Shown: piece after piece, positions 1-12,189 of the stretch | Layout: each line of letters opens with the position of its first letter | Position numbering within the stretch: position 1 is the stretch's first letter | Assembly (NCBI GenBank): GCA_032717465.1 | Contig: CM064732.1 | Span: forward strand, 18,701,639 to 18,765,638 | DNA: 64,000 nt | Source of the DNA: Coenobita brevimanus | Taxonomy: Eukaryota; Arthropoda; Malacostraca; Decapoda; Coenobitidae | Direction: 5' to 3' | Notes under the pieces: generated by a model | Told to the model about the DNA's origin: nothing | The model's database searches: none | What the model saw: only the letters and a program-made list of their open reading frames with translations | Made by a program: the position numbers and the translations under genes

Positions 1-812
1 GAACAAAGTAACTCTGATAATTTTGAAATGATTTTAACGATACTTGGTGGAAGGGTGGAGGGTCAATATTGGAGTAAATTATTTACTTCTTAGGAATACA
101 GCTCAAAGATCAAGACCAGATGGAAAGGTCAGCGTAATCAGATTCCATAGGATTAAAGTTAAATTTTGTGGAAATGTTGAGAATAAGACAAGAATACAAG
201 GATTCCATTTTGAGAACAATCAGTTAGTGGTGAAGGTCACAGGAAACGGTAAAAATCAAAAGGCACAGAGTAAGAATACCTCACTTATTTATACTGATCT
301 GACATTCACCACATTTAGAGAAAGACTTAAGAATCAGACAAGGACGAAGGGATTCGCTTTTGAAAGCAATTAGTTAAAGGTCAAGATCACAGAACACTAT
401 AAAAGTTTAAACTGTGTGTCTGCGAGTGAACAAAATAAACAATATTGTTCTGATTTGGATAAAATATAGCGGGTGAGTTAAGAATCACCCACGAGGTTAC
501 CATACTTTATTACAGAACAAATGGTCAGAGGTTAAGGTCACATGGCGAGATCAACTGAAAGATTTTATCCGATGTAAACTGACCTTTGAGGAAATATTCA
601 GATTAAAAGAAGGATTTAAGAAACCTAGTTTGTGAACTATCATTTAAAGGTAAAGATTATAGGAAAAAGTCAAAGTTCAAGGTCACTGGGGAAAGTGAAC
701 TCAATTTTCTTTGATCTGATTTGATCGAAATCTGGTGGAAATGTTAAAGCCTTGTCAAGAATGAAGTAATTCGATTTTGAGATTAATCTGTGATAGATCA
801 AAGCCACCCGGC
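1..812 (+). repeat. Degenerate tandem array with AGGTCA motifs
   Basis: No gene is supported here. The stretch consists of diverged units of very roughly 140-150 bp, each carrying a variant of AAGGTCACAGG (near 235, 382, 533, 680 and 796) followed by A-rich sequence, with recurring GATTC and TTTTGA blocks. The reverse complement of the same kind of unit fills 14880-15480. A 109-residue open frame at 44-373 merely follows the repeat and matches no family I know. The left edge is cut by the window. Confidence 0.6.
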
Positions 813-999
813 GTAGTCAAATATTCAGTCTTTTGACCAGTTGGTTGATGCAAGTGTTAGACAATCTTTCTTTCCTGATGGGATAGTTTTTATGTTGATA
901 TAATTTGTATCCATAGCATATAAGTGGATAATGAGGTGCAATGTGCACAGCAAACCGCGAAGGAAGAGATTTTACAATATATCCAAAGCCACTAAAAAT

Positions 1000-2880
1000 G
1001 CGACCCACAGACTGGGGAAGACTGATAGGACAAACTTCTCGACTGACGGTAATCGATGACCGTGTAGAAAAAAGCTGGAATTGACTGGCAAAGAGATAGA
1101 ACGAAGAGGAAACAGTGGAATGATGGGGAGGACAGAGCTTAACGAATGAATAAAAAAAATAAGGGAAATGGGTGGAATGACGAAGAAAGTAGGAGACAAG
1201 AGGAGAAATGGAAGGAAAAACTAAGAAAGAACGATGGAAGGATAGGGAGGGAATGTGGAAAAACCGAAGACAAAGAGGAAAGAACACCAGAAATGATGTA
1301 AAAAATAAAAATAAATAAAAGCAGAAGAGGAGGGAGAAATAAAGCCGAGAAAAAGTTGGTGTATGAAAAGAAATCAAAACTGAAGAAGAGGGAGAAATAA
1401 AGCAAAGAAAGGAATGCAGTGGAGGAGGGTAAGAGAACAAAAAAAAAAAAAAAAAAAAAAATAGTACATTGAAAAATCAGCGGAGGCAGTGAAAAAGAAA
1501 GGTATCAGTACAAAGAGGAAAAAATAGAGGAGATAAGAAAAGGAACCGGCACTGACTGGAGAGTACAACGAAGATGAGGAAGCGATGGAAAGAAGAAGAA
1601 AATATGGAAGTGCGAAGAAACACATAAAAATAAAGACGAGGAAGCAACAGAGGCAAAGAAGAAAGGAAAACACAAGAGGATACAAATATGAGTCGAAACT
1701 AAATAGCAAGAAGAAGCAAGGAAGAGAGAGCGATGTCATGGAGAAGAGGACATTGCAAGAACGATTAAAACGAAATAAAAAACGATATGGCGAAGGGGGA
1801 AAAAAGAAGGGAGAGTAGCAAAGAAAAAAAAAATAACGTAAAATAACAAAAGAAGAGAGAAAACAATGCCATGGAGTGGAGAAAGAACACAAGAACAAAA
1901 GTAAAATCAAAATTATATCAGCAGGACGGGTGTGAAAAGAGGGAAGGTGCGTAGGAAAGAAAAGTAGAAAATAATAAAAAAATAAAATGATGGAAGGAAG
2001 AAACTAACACGGGTGTGAAACACTGAGGACGAGTAACTGAGGAATAAAGAAAACATGTATTGAAAAAGCAAAGAGGGCAAAAGAGAAATGAATTTATGAA
2101 ATGTGGGGAAAAAAACAAAACTAAAGGGAAAGAGGGAAAGAGGAAAAAACAATAATGCAACATAGAAGAAGCTGGAGGGGCAAAGAAGAAAAGGGACTAA
2201 AGCAATAAAGAAAATGTTACCAGAGAAATAATGAAGGCAAAAGAAAAGGAGAGTAAGAGAGAAGCGAAAGGAAAGAATCATCACCGAAGAGGGTTAAAAA
2301 CATGGAAGAGATAACTATACGGCATGGAAATAGATTAGCGAAAAAGAAAAATCATGCTTCGAAACAAGCACAAGGAAAAATTAAAAAAGGAGAGGAGGAA
2401 GAAGGGAAAGGTAGGAGCCAAGGAGGAGAAAGAGATCAAATGGAGAGGAGAATGAAAACAGGAACAAAAGGAAAAAAAAGAAGTGATACAGAGGAGACAC
2501 GGAAACAAAGAGAAAAAAGAAAAAAGAAACTAAGAGAGAAGAGACCTAAACAAAGGAAAAATAAAGGAAAAACTGCCTGAACATAGAATATAATAGAATA
2601 ACGAAGAAGAAAATGAAATATTCAAAGCGGGCACTCGAGACAAAAATAGAAAATTAATATCGGAATGAAAAGAGGGATACAGTTGAAATGGAGATGAGAG
2701 AAACGAAACGAGGAAAAAAATAGAACAAATTAGTATCATAAAACACTGGAAACACAGAGGAAAAGGAAGCAGGAATTAAAAGAAAAAAAATAATGAATCG
2801 AAACCGAAAAGGAAGAGGCAAGGAGGAAACTGAGATGCAGAAATAGTGAAGAAAAGAACTAGAAACCTCTCAGAGAGTGC
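1000..2880 (+). repeat. Kilobase polypurine tract
   Basis: The plus strand is overwhelmingly A and G for almost 1.9 kb, with scattered C and T and a poly-A run at 1440-1461. Open frames on both strands are low-complexity (Lys/Glu/Arg-rich on plus, Ser/Phe/Leu-rich on minus) and are composition artefacts. No gene or transposon domain is visible. It may be a decayed (GA)n expansion; similar tracts occur at 3757-5340, 22018-25125 and 26860-28675. Confidence 0.75.
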
Positions 2881-3475
2881 ATAGCTCCGCCAATGCAATT
2901 GACATTACAAAGGATCCGGACCCGGATCCGTAGATATAGGATCCTGATCCTGATCCGGATCTGCCCCAAAATTTAATGAACTCACTCCTGGTCCATTGCC
3001 CACCTTTCCGCACAATTTCATTGAAATTCATTGAGAACTTTTGGTGATATTGTACAAGATACTCAGCATCCTAATCTAAATCTGCCCCCAAATTTAATCA
3101 TTTCTTCCTTGGCCCATGGCCAACCCTTTCACAAAATTTCATCAAAATCCATTTATAATTTTTTAAGAAATCACGGATCCCGATCCGTGGATCCGACCCC
3201 AAATTTAATCAATTATTTCTTTGTCCGTGGCCCACCTTTTCACAAAATTTCATTGAAATTCATTGAGAGCATTTGGAGATATTGTGCAGGATACTCCGGA
3301 CCCGGATCTGGATCTGGGCCAAAATTCAGTTACTTATTCCTTGAACCATGGCCCACCCATCCACAAACTTTCATCACAATCTGTTCATAACTTTTTGGGT
3401 AATCCTACTAACAGACAGACAGACAAACAGACAAACCAACCAATGCGGAGTAGAACATAATCTCATTGGCGGGGG
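2876..3475 (+). mobile_element. Non-autonomous element with ~115-bp core repeats and (ACAG)n
   Basis: About four units of roughly 115 bp repeat the blocks GCCCACCTTTCC, CAAAATTTCAT and GAAATTCATTGAGA, interspersed with GGATCCGGATC-like sequence. The array ends in an (ACAG/ACAA)n tract at 3411-3440, then a short unique end containing CATTGGCGGGGG (about 3463-3474). Near the left edge, CCGCCAATG is complementary to CATTGGCGG at the right edge, a possible terminal inverted repeat. Tandem core plus tetranucleotide microsatellite plus short structured end is the layout of the bivalve pearl/CvA and DINE-1 (Helentron-associated) elements. The class assignment is inference; the repeats are seen directly. 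Confidence 0.5.
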
Positions 3476-3756
3476 TAATAAGATTTGATCTCAAGGAAAT
3501 GGAATAAACACAGTCGAAGGGCAATTCACAAAAAAAGTGAAAAGAATCAAGTTTATCCCCTTTAGTAGGAGGTCGTTGTTCATATTTTGCTTTACTATCC
3601 TAAAATGATTATAATTAAGATAGGAAAGACCTTTGGCACTGGGCGAACTACATACAGCTGTCGTAAACCCTTCTAGTACAAAAGATTTGTCTATACTGAA
3701 TACTGTCGTGTGAAGGTAACACGAATAAGATCGGAATATACGTCATCGGTTTGATG

Positions 3757-4053
3757 GGATTAAAGGGTAAGAGTGAAGCACGGGTGAGAAAGAAACACAA
3801 CAGAGAGGAAAACTAGTTGAACAGATGAGAAAAGAAAGCACGGGAGACAAAGAGGACAGAAACAACAAAGAAACAGAAATTGTAGGAAATTTCGAAAGGA
3901 GCAAGAAAAATTGGTGCAACACAGTGTAAAACAGAAGGAAAGTGAAAATGATAATTGAAAGGCGAAATGAAACCGGCAGAAAAAAAAAAAAAAAAGGACA
4001 GGAGATTTAGAGGAATAGAGTGAAAGTGAGGAGGAGGGGAAAGGGAGAAACAA

Positions 4054-4130
<77 letters not shown>

Positions 4131-4622
4131 AGCAGAGTAGAAAATGGAGGAAGGAAAAAGAAAAACGACCTCAAGGAAACACAGGCGACAAAAGGGATGG
4201 GAAATTAGAAAGGAGATGCGAAAAGTAAGGGTAAATTTGAAACAAAGTTAAGAGACTCAACTGGTAGGAATTACAGAAGAATGAAGAAGAGGAAATAAAT
4301 GGCATCAATGAAACAAGAGAGACAGAGAGGAAAGGAATGTATGAGAGAAGAGAGAGTGGCAAGAATAACACTAACTGGCGGAAGGAGAGAAAGTAGGAAG
4401 AGAAAGAGATGCAATAGTGAGGGAAATCGAATAACGAAAAAATGGGAAGTAACTTCAACAAAATACTGGGGACAAATAAGGAAGAAATTTTGGAAACGGA
4501 AGAGAGATAATAGGAAGAGGGAGAGAAAACAAGAATATGAGGGGATAACTGCAGTAGGCCAGTTGGCCCATGCTAGACAGCTCCTACAGGAGTGACTAAG
4601 CTATCAGTATAAGACAAGGATA

Positions 4623-4669
<47 letters not shown>

Positions 4670-5340
4670 AGAAGGAAGATGGAGGTAAGAGAGAGGCTGC
4701 AAAGTAGGACAAAGTTTACAAGTATTTTCTATATACCATAACAAAGGAGACAAGCAAATAGGGGATGGAGAGAAATGGAGGGGAGAGAGAGGAGGGAGAG
4801 AAGCGACTGAACGGAGGAAAGTGGATGGAAAAACCGATGGGAAGAGAAACAAGGAGAAGACGAATGGTGAGAAAGAGTGGACAAGATTGGTGGGAAAAAG
4901 AATGTAAAAATCAATGGACAGGGAAAGGGATAACTAGAAAAAACAGTGATAAAAGTGGGAGAGAAGAGGAAAAGAGGAAAACCAAACAAAGAGAAAAGGA
5001 AAGGAGAGATAAACGATGAGAAAGCAGGGAAAGAGGTGGAAAATGCACTGGAAATAGAAATGGGGAAGGCAAAGAGACGGAAAAAAAAAAAAAAAAAGGA
5101 TGAACGAAATATAAAAGGCTAATGGAGAGACGGGGGGGGGGGGAAGCGCAAGAGAATGAGGAACAAGGAGGAAATGAAGGAGAAACGGAAAGGAAGGATG
5201 AGAAAGGAAGAAAAGAGGATGCCTGATAAAAAAAAAAAATCTATTGCGAGGTACAGGAGAAGCAAAGAGTTAGAGTCGGAGGTGGATCTAGAACGGACAG
5301 GATCAGAGAGAGAGAGAGAGAGAGAAGAAAGTCTGCACTG
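3757..5340 (+). repeat. Polypurine tract with embedded (GA)n runs
   Basis: This is a second purine-rich plus-strand block, about 1.6 kb, containing perfect (GA)n runs at 4056-4127, 4625-4669 and 5305-5324, a poly-A run near 5080 and a poly-G run near 5131. Open frames in it are low-complexity. No gene is supported. The preceding 3480-3756 is AT-rich with nothing recognisable. Confidence 0.75.
4056..4127. repeat. (GA)n microsatellite
   Basis: Uninterrupted GA dinucleotides, about 36 units, within a purine-rich block. Confidence 0.95.
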
Positions 5341-5589
5341 TAATGACTAATGTGACATTTTTTTTTTTTTAGGTTACATCATTCTTATTCATTCAGCGTG
5401 CTCTTATCACCCATCTCCAGCATGCTCTCCAATACAAGTTTCTCTATCAACACCAGACTACATGCACAGTACACACTACACTTCCTTTTCCAAAATTTAA
5501 AATACTGTAGTACTGTAATCATGGCTTAGACATACTTAGCCTCGGAGGCCTCGGGGGAGGGGGGACCATAAAAGCCCCCACCTTCCGCT

Positions 5590-6153
5590 CCTCTCCCGGT
5601 GACGACCCGAGCTGCCTGGAACAACTGTCTGACTCACTTCTTCATTTCTGCAACATTCGTGGCCTTTCTTCCAACTTTCACTCTGTTGAGCACCACCTCT
5701 CCTCCTAAATCTCACCTTCTTTTCCTAGCTGAGACTCAGCTGTCTGATGCAACTGACAGCAAACCCTTTTCTGTATCCTCCTACTTTCTCTATACTCATT
5801 TCAAAGCCAAAGGTGGCTGTTATGTACTATATATATATGCAACGACTTATCTTGCTTTCGTGTTCCTGAACTCGATTCTTCTGAATTGTGTACACTCTGG
5901 CCTCGGCTTTTCTGTCATTCTCTGACTAAATATATCTGCGCTGTTTACTTATGCCCTAATTCTACTATCAAAATTCTTCGACTATCTTACTTCTACGATG
6001 GAACACATTCTATCCATTTCTCCTTTCTCTGAAATCTCCATTCTAGGAGATTTCAATGTTCACCACCATCTTTGGCTCTCCTCTTCTTTCACTGATCCAC
6101 CTGATGAACAAGCCTACATCTTTTCTATCCTTAATGACCTAGAGGAGCTTGTA
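5590..6153 (+). pseudogene. LINE endonuclease domain, first part (copy 1)
   Basis: Translation shows an apurinic/apyrimidinic-type endonuclease. CNIRGLSSNF lies near 5650, LAETQL (catalytic Glu) near 5725, and ILGDFNVHHHLWL (catalytic Asp/Asn) near 6045-6080. At least two frameshifts occur, one near 5690 and others between 5830 and 5960. The domain stops at the TA target at 6152-6153 and resumes after 8419. In an intact element this enzyme nicks target DNA to prime reverse transcription. As it stands it is inactive. Confidence 0.75.
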
Positions 6154-6423
6154 CAGTCATAAGAAAAAGTATCGTTACCCCCAGGGCTGTTCGATGCTAA
6201 ACGAACGTTAGCTGGGCTATGTGGGCGGGTCCTTGCTGTTCGCCCCTCCCTCATATCGCAATCCCATTGCAAGAGTTGGAATAATGAACAAGAATGAGCC
6301 ATATGGCGGGGAAATATATAGGACGTGTTTCCGTTACCTTGAGCTGCCCATCGGGGATTAATAATGAAACTCGGCAGGTTTATTATTTTCCTACTATTCA
6401 ACACTTATTATCTGTAGAAACTA

Positions 6424-7737
6424 TCTATCTATCTATCTATAACCCGACGCCCTAATCCCGCAAAGGGTGGCCGCAGACAAAACGCCTCCAAGTCGCTCTG
6501 TCACCCACCATTTGACTACTCTCCCCCCAACTCACCCCCCCTCCCTCATATACCTCTCAACTCCATCCCTCCACCTCATCCTCGGTCTACCCCTCCCTCT
6601 CCCTCCCTCCACCTCACCTACATACACCCTCTTAGTCAGACTCTCATTCTCCATTCTCTTCACATGTCCAAACCACCTCAGTGTATTTCTCCTAATCTTC
6701 TCAACCACATCCACATCCACCCCACAACGTTCCTTCACCTCTTCATTCGTCAACCTGTCCCTCCACGTCACTCCACATGCTCCTCTCAAGTAACTCATTT
6801 CCACTGCTCTCACTCTTGACTTGTTCCCCTCTTGCAAGGTCCACGCCTCGCTTCCATACGTCAGGGTAGGGATCACAACACTATCATGCAGTGACTTCTT
6901 AACTGCCATACTCACCTCCCTATTTCTCATCACTGCTTTCAGTGTACCAACAACCTTCCTTCCCTGCTGTACCCTTTCACCCACTTCATCCCCCAAAGTT
7001 CCATCCATACTCATCACACTACTCAAGTACTTGAATGCACTCACATTCTCCATATCCTCACCATCCAACCTCACTGCACACTCTGTGACTTCATTCCTCT
7101 CAAACACCATAACTTTACTTTTGTTTACATTAACTTTCAGATTCCTCCTCGTACACACTGTCCCAAATTCATTCACCAAACCTTGCAACTCCCATTCATC
7201 TTCACTCAATAATGCTGTATCATCAGCAAACAGCAACACCGGAATCTTCCAAGTCTCACCCTCATTCATTAGAGCCACCCCAACATCCACTGCCCTACCT
7301 TGCACCTCCTTTACAACCCCATCCATGTATATATTAAACAGCCATGGAAACATCACACAACCCTGTTTCAGTTCCACATTGAGATCAAAGAACTCACTCA
7401 GCTCACCATCCATTCGCACCGTAGCCCTAGCTTTCTCGTACATACTCTTCACAGCGCTCAACAATTTCCCCTCCACTCCATATATTCTTAATACCTTCCA
7501 CATACCTTGCCTATCTATTCTGTCATAAGCTTTCTCCAAGTCCATGAAGGCAGCATACACTTTCCTTCCCTTCTCTAGATACTTCTTCACTAAACATCTT
7601 AGAACAAATATCTGATCTACACACCCTTTTCCCTTCCTAAATCCCCCTTGTTCTTCTCCAACCTCTGTCATATGCCTAATCTTATCAATGAGTATTCTGC
7701 CATATATTTTACCAGGCACACTAAGAAGGCAAATACC
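6424..7737 (-). mobile_element. RTE-clade LINE, copy A, 5'-truncated
   Basis: A minus-strand fragment carries the C-terminal half of an RTE reverse transcriptase (reading 7719 to 6532), then the 3' end and an (ATAG)n tail at 6424-6439. Visible blocks include GGFRKGKGCVDQIF, FMDLEKAYDRI, KQGCVMFPWLFNIYMDG, LLFADDTALL and the terminal RWFGHVKRMENE...[16 protein letters not shown] region. The frame opens with KIYGRILID and breaks after RYMREGG, but the native C-terminus [17 protein letters not shown] plus stop is readable in another frame just before the tail. The break at about 7737 is a typical 5' truncation. It is nested within the mariner-like element. Confidence 0.9.
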
Positions 7738-7794
7738 CTATGGTAGAATACAACAAATAAATTATTATGAAGAGTATTAAATCTATAGGCATCG

Positions 7795-7795
<1 letters not shown>

Positions 7796-7858
<63 letters not shown>
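7796..7858. repeat. (TG)n microsatellite
   Basis: About 31 uninterrupted TG units inside the mariner-like element. Confidence 0.95.
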
Positions 7859-7859
<1 letters not shown>

Positions 7860-8417
7860 AATGATAGTCTAGCAGGGGTGCACGAGTTAATTTGTTTGCT
7901 CTAGATGGGTGGGTAAATGTTTCAGATGGATGCTTCGGACTTCTAGAGGCTATTTTGGAAGCAGGGGGTAGGCATACAAAATATTAAAGCAATGAGACTG
8001 AACATGTATTATTTTCCTTCTGTTCAACATTTATTATATGTAGAAAGCAATACATATCATTATTACACTGAAATTTAATAAGTTGCCTTGCATTGGCTGA
8101 AGTACTATCATACATCTGGCATGGGTGCACATACTCATGGCCCATTTGCATGTGTGTTGCCGACTTCAGACCATTCGGTTATATTTTTATTTAATGATTT
8201 CCGTGCCGGATGATAAAGCGTATTGTCTCTACGCACAGAGTCCAGACGATCTAATTAACTTTTATTACATCTAGCACAAATTCTAACATCTGTGTCTCAC
8301 ATAACCGACATGGACGGGTTTGAAGTACAAACTTTCCTGTCACATCATTCCACAACACTTTGTTGTTGTGTCATAGTGCATAGCTCTGAAGGGTAACGAT
8401 ATTTTTTCTTACGACTG

Positions 8418-10722
8418 TACAGCACCCAACCTGTATCCCTGACCGCCTTGGAGAGAGCTCCAACATACTGGACCTCCTTCTTACAACTAATCCTCCTGCT
8501 TACACCGTTAATCTTTTCTCTCCGTTGGCCTCTTCCAATCACAACCTTATTACCTTAACCTGTCCTATCGCTCCGGTAAGGCCTGCGAACCCTCCGAAGA
8601 AACGTCGTCAGTGGCACTTTGGAGCCACAGATTGGGAGGCCCTCAGGCAGTCCTTGTTTGATTTTCCCTGGAATGATTATTGCTTCCATGGCCGGGAGCC
8701 ATCTGAGTGTGCCCTGCGCATTATGGAGGTTATTCTCTCGGGCATGGAAGCATACATTCCTTTCTTGTATACTTTAACTAATGCAAGGAAACCTTGGTTT
8801 AATCACCCTTGTTTTAATGCTATCTGCAACAAGGAGAGGGTCAATAAAAGGTACCGGAGCCAACCCACCCCTGAATCACATCTTTTATATGTTTCTGCCG
8901 GAATTGTGCTAAGTCTGTTCTTTGCTCTGCTAAAAATAATTTCATCCGTACTAAATGCTCTCAACTCTCCAACTCAAACTCTTTCTGCTCCTTCTGGTAC
9001 CTTGCCAAAAACCTTTCTAACAACTTTACCACATCATCCTACTCTGATGGCTCCGTAGCTATCTCTTCTACTGATACAGCAGATCTGTTCGGTCAGACTT
9101 TCTCCTCCAATTCCACCTTAGACAATTCTGGTGCTGTTCCTCCATCACTTCCCCCCTCTGACTTCCTCATGGCTGACATTAAAATTTCCTCAGTTGATGT
9201 ATTTTCTGCCATCACAGGCCTCAATACTAACAAGGCATATGGACCTGGTGGAGTCCCTCCTGTTGTTCTCAAGAACTGTGCTTCTGTACTTATACCCTCC
9301 CTAGGCAAACTCTTTCGTCTTTGTCTGTCAACTTGTACCTTTCATTCTTGCTGGAAGTTTGTTCTCATTCAGCCAGTCCCAAAGAAGGGTGACCATTCCC
9401 ACCCCTCTAACTATCGTCCAATTGCTTTAACATCCTGTGTCTCAAAAGTTTTCGAGTCAATTCTTAATAGAAAAATTTTAAAGCATTTTTTCTATCACAA
9501 CCTTCTTTCTGATCGTCAATGTGTTCCTTCAGGGACGCTCCACTGGCGATCTTCTCACCTACCTTTCAGACTCCTGGTTATCCTCCTTTCGGGACTTTGG
9601 TGAAAGCTTTGTCATTGCACTAGCCATCTCAAAGGCTTTCAATCGAGTCTGACATAAATCTTTAATTTCCAAGCTGCCCTCTTATTGTTTCTATCCTTCT
9701 ATCTGTGCCTTCATCTCTAGCTTCCTTTCTGGTCTTTCTATAGCCGCTGTTGTAGACGGCCGTCGTTCATCTAGATCTATCAACAGTGGTGTTCCTCAGG
9801 GCTCTGCCTTATCACCAACTCTCTTCCTTTTATTCATCAGTGACCTTCTAAGCTGTACATCTAACCCCATCCACTCATACGCTGATGACTCCACCCTTCA
9901 CCTTTCCATTCGGTTCCCGCAACGCCTATCTCAGCAGTTACTTCAACAAACAAAGGTTGAGGCTATTGCACACCTAATGTCTGACTTGGGTCGTATCTTT
10001 GACGGGGGTAAAAATAATCTTGTTTTTAATGTACCTAAGACTCAGTTCTTACACCTATCAACCCGACAAAATCTTTCACAGGTATACCCACTAATGTTTA
10101 ATAATATTCAGCTTAATCCTGCATCATCCTTGAACATGCTTGGGGTTTCATTTACTCGGGACTTATCATGGAAAGATTATATTACTTCTCTTGTAAAATC
10201 TGTTTCCAAGGGATTAGGTGTGCTAAGCAGACTCCGTTCCTTCTTTACCCTTGCACAATTGTTGACTCTATACACGGGTTTTATCCATCCCTGTTTAGAG
10301 TACAACTCTCATGTGTGGGGAGGTTCCCCACATACAGCTCCTCTCAATAGGATGGAGTCAAAGGCTTTTTGTCTCATTAACTCTCCTCCTCCTACTGACT
10401 CCCTACAACCTCTGTCTCTTCACCGCACTGTTGCATCTTTATCTCTTTTCTATCGCTGCTTCAATAGTCACTGCTCCTCTGAACTGTCTGTATGCATTCC
10501 TCCACCACTTCGACAGGTGCGTAGCACCCATCTAGCAGCTAACTCTCATCCCTTTTCTGTCCAACTCTCTAATGCAAGAGTTAACCGTTACTCCCAGTCC
10601 TTCATTTATGCAACAGGTCAACTCTGGAACTGTCTCCGTCTGTCTGTATTTCCTGCTTCCTATGATCTCCAATCTTTCAAACGCAGTATGTCCAGGCATC
10701 TCGAAATGAATGGATCTTGAAT
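8418..10722 (+). pseudogene. LINE endonuclease end and reverse transcriptase (copy 1)
   Basis: The segment resumes the endonuclease (SSNILDLLLTTNPPAYTVN, then ASSNHNLITLTC with the catalytic His, near 8450-8560). A linker follows, then the reverse transcriptase: NKAYGPGGVPPVVLKN and PKKGDHSHPSNYRPIALT (9230-9430), LLSDRQ (about 9510), a stop and frameshifts around 9540-9660, SGVPQGSALSPTLFLLF (about 9790), SYADDSTLHL (about 9878) and an intact C-terminal frame 9977-10720. Motifs A and C are recognisable, but the gene is broken at several points. This RT would copy the element's RNA at a nicked target. The sister copy at 59811-61839 reads the same blocks. Confidence 0.85.
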
Positions 10723-10831
10723 TTGGCTTTCTCCTGTATTTCGTTTTTCTTTTGGAAGGAACAATTATTGCTGGCTCGTGGCATTTGATTCCTTCTTCTT
10801 TGTACAAAAAAATAAATAAAATATCTATCCA

Positions 10832-11385
10832 TCTATTGCCAGACGCATTAATCCCTTAAGGGGTGGCCACAAACAAATGGCCTCCATGTCGCCCTTTCCT
10901 CCACCATTTTACTCCCCTGCTCCCAGCTCACACACCCCTCTCTCATATACCTCTCCACTCCATCCCTCCATCTCATCCTTGGCCTCCCCCTCCCTCTCCC
11001 CTCCTCCACCTCACTCACGTACACTCTCCTTGTCAGTCTTTAGCGTTCCATCCTCTCCACATGGCAAAACTACCTCAGTGTATTTCTCCTAACGCTTCCT
11101 ATCACATCCACATCCACACCATAATGCTCCTTTGCTTCCTCTTTAGTCAGTCTGTCTCTCCATGTGACTCCACATGCTCCTCTCAAATAGCTCATTTCCA
11201 CTGCCCTCACTCTTGACTTGTGTCCCTCCAACACGTTCCAAGCTTCACTTCCATATGTCAGAGTTGTTATCACAATACTGTCACGTAGTAACTTTATTTA
11301 CTTCCATGCTCACTTCTCAGTTTCTTATCACTGCCTTCAAATAAACAGCATCTTTTCTTCCTTGTTGTACCCTTTCAGGCACATC
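10832..11385 (-). mobile_element. RTE-clade LINE, copy D, 3' fragment
   Basis: Minus-strand 3' end of a second RTE subfamily. LTYGSEAW, KSRVRAVEMSYLRGACGVTW and the [16 protein letters not shown] block are readable from 11273 down to 11070; the terminal GGCCACCCCTTAAGGG and TCTGGCAAT end follows, then a short ATAGATGGATA-like tail. It abuts the A-rich tail of LINE copy 1 tail-to-tail. The 5' truncation is near 11385. Confidence 0.8.
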
Positions 11386-12084
11386 TTCTTATAATAAAAT
11401 TAATATATTATCAGTTATAATACCATAGGAAAAAAAATCGTGAAAATAAAATGACGCAAAAAATTTGGTTGAAACTATGTTGAGAACATAAACAAGATTG
11501 ATGTTAATATTCAGAAAACCCCTGAACGATTTACAAATCAAGCAAAGATAAACATAAACAAGACTGGCATATTTATAATCAGAAAACCCCTGAATGATTT
11601 TAACATTAGATAAATCACTGCATATGTCGTTATCAGCATCAGAAATAGGAGGATCTTTTACGATTCTCCCTGCTGACTATAGAATATCGCAACATTCAGT
11701 GGCATGGTCAATATTATCTAGAATCTGGAAAAAAAAAATGTTGCACGGTATGCTGGGTAGGGTACCAAATGACCTCTAATGAAGTTTGAGCTCTCCTAAT
11801 TCCTGAACTTTAAGAGTCTTTCCACTCAAATGTTGTGTGCTTATACACTGGCCAAAAACAAAGTCATGGTTCGTCAGATCCCTAAAACAATATGTGGCCG
11901 AATGGCATTACTTAAAATATGTGTTGGGGTCAATCTGACCCCAAATGGTGTACAAAAGGATAATGGTACTGATTGTCAAAATTGTAATACTTTACTAATA
12001 TAATAAATAACCGTGTTGCCGATAAATGAATGTACTGTTTATTGTTATATGTTTTAGCTTCCAGTTTCTCTTTACTGCGAAAAT
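11386..12084. other. No gene recognised; short local duplication
   Basis: AT-rich sequence without a supported gene. A block with AACATAAACAAGA and CAGAAAACCCCTGAA occurs twice, around 11488-11533 and 11551-11605, a diverged tandem duplication. A short palindrome GGGGTCA-ATC-TGACCCC lies at 11926-11942. Confidence 0.5.
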
Positions 12085-12189
12085 ATGTACTGTACTATAT
12101 CAATCACACTGTATGATGGTTTGCTGCCAACGATGCACTCATTTCATTTTGAATCCAAGCCTACGGCCAGTTTTTGCTTTGCAGTGTTA

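Larger units (their letters stand above)
6154..8417. mobile_element. Tc1/mariner-like transposon remnant
   Basis: It is flanked by TA at 6152-6153 and 8418-8419. The ends are inverted repeats beginning CAGTC(A/G)TAAGAAAAA and agreeing at 25 of the first 27 positions, with ATCGTTACCC shared. No transposase is visible, so it is a non-autonomous or gutted copy. It contains an RTE copy on the minus strand (6424-7737) and a (TG)n run. Without the RTE insert it is about 950 bp. A 40-bp internal block (6381-6420) recurs at 8007-8046 with about four differences. Assignment rests on the TA duplication and the terminal repeats. Confidence 0.8.
5540..10825 (+). mobile_element. Jockey/CR1-superfamily LINE, copy 1, interrupted
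   Basis: This is a plus-strand non-LTR retrotransposon running endonuclease, reverse transcriptase, then an A-rich tail (about 10805-10822). It is split by a 2264-bp DNA transposon at 6154-8417; dropping that insert and one TA restores the endonuclease reading frame across the junction. The 5' edge is uncertain; the GC-rich block from about 5540 may be 5' UTR, and 5341-5540 holds nothing I recognise. Two related copies lie at 43143-45424 and 59718-61953. Superfamily placement rests on the EN start CNIRGLSSNFHS, the AFDRVWH-type RT block and YADD; the exact clade (CR1, L2, Daphne, Jockey) cannot be fixed by eye. Confidence 0.8.

Noticed and set aside
11926..11942. GGGGTCAATCTGACCCC palindrome as a piggyBac-type terminus
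   Set aside because: No partner end, TTAA duplication or transposase found nearby.
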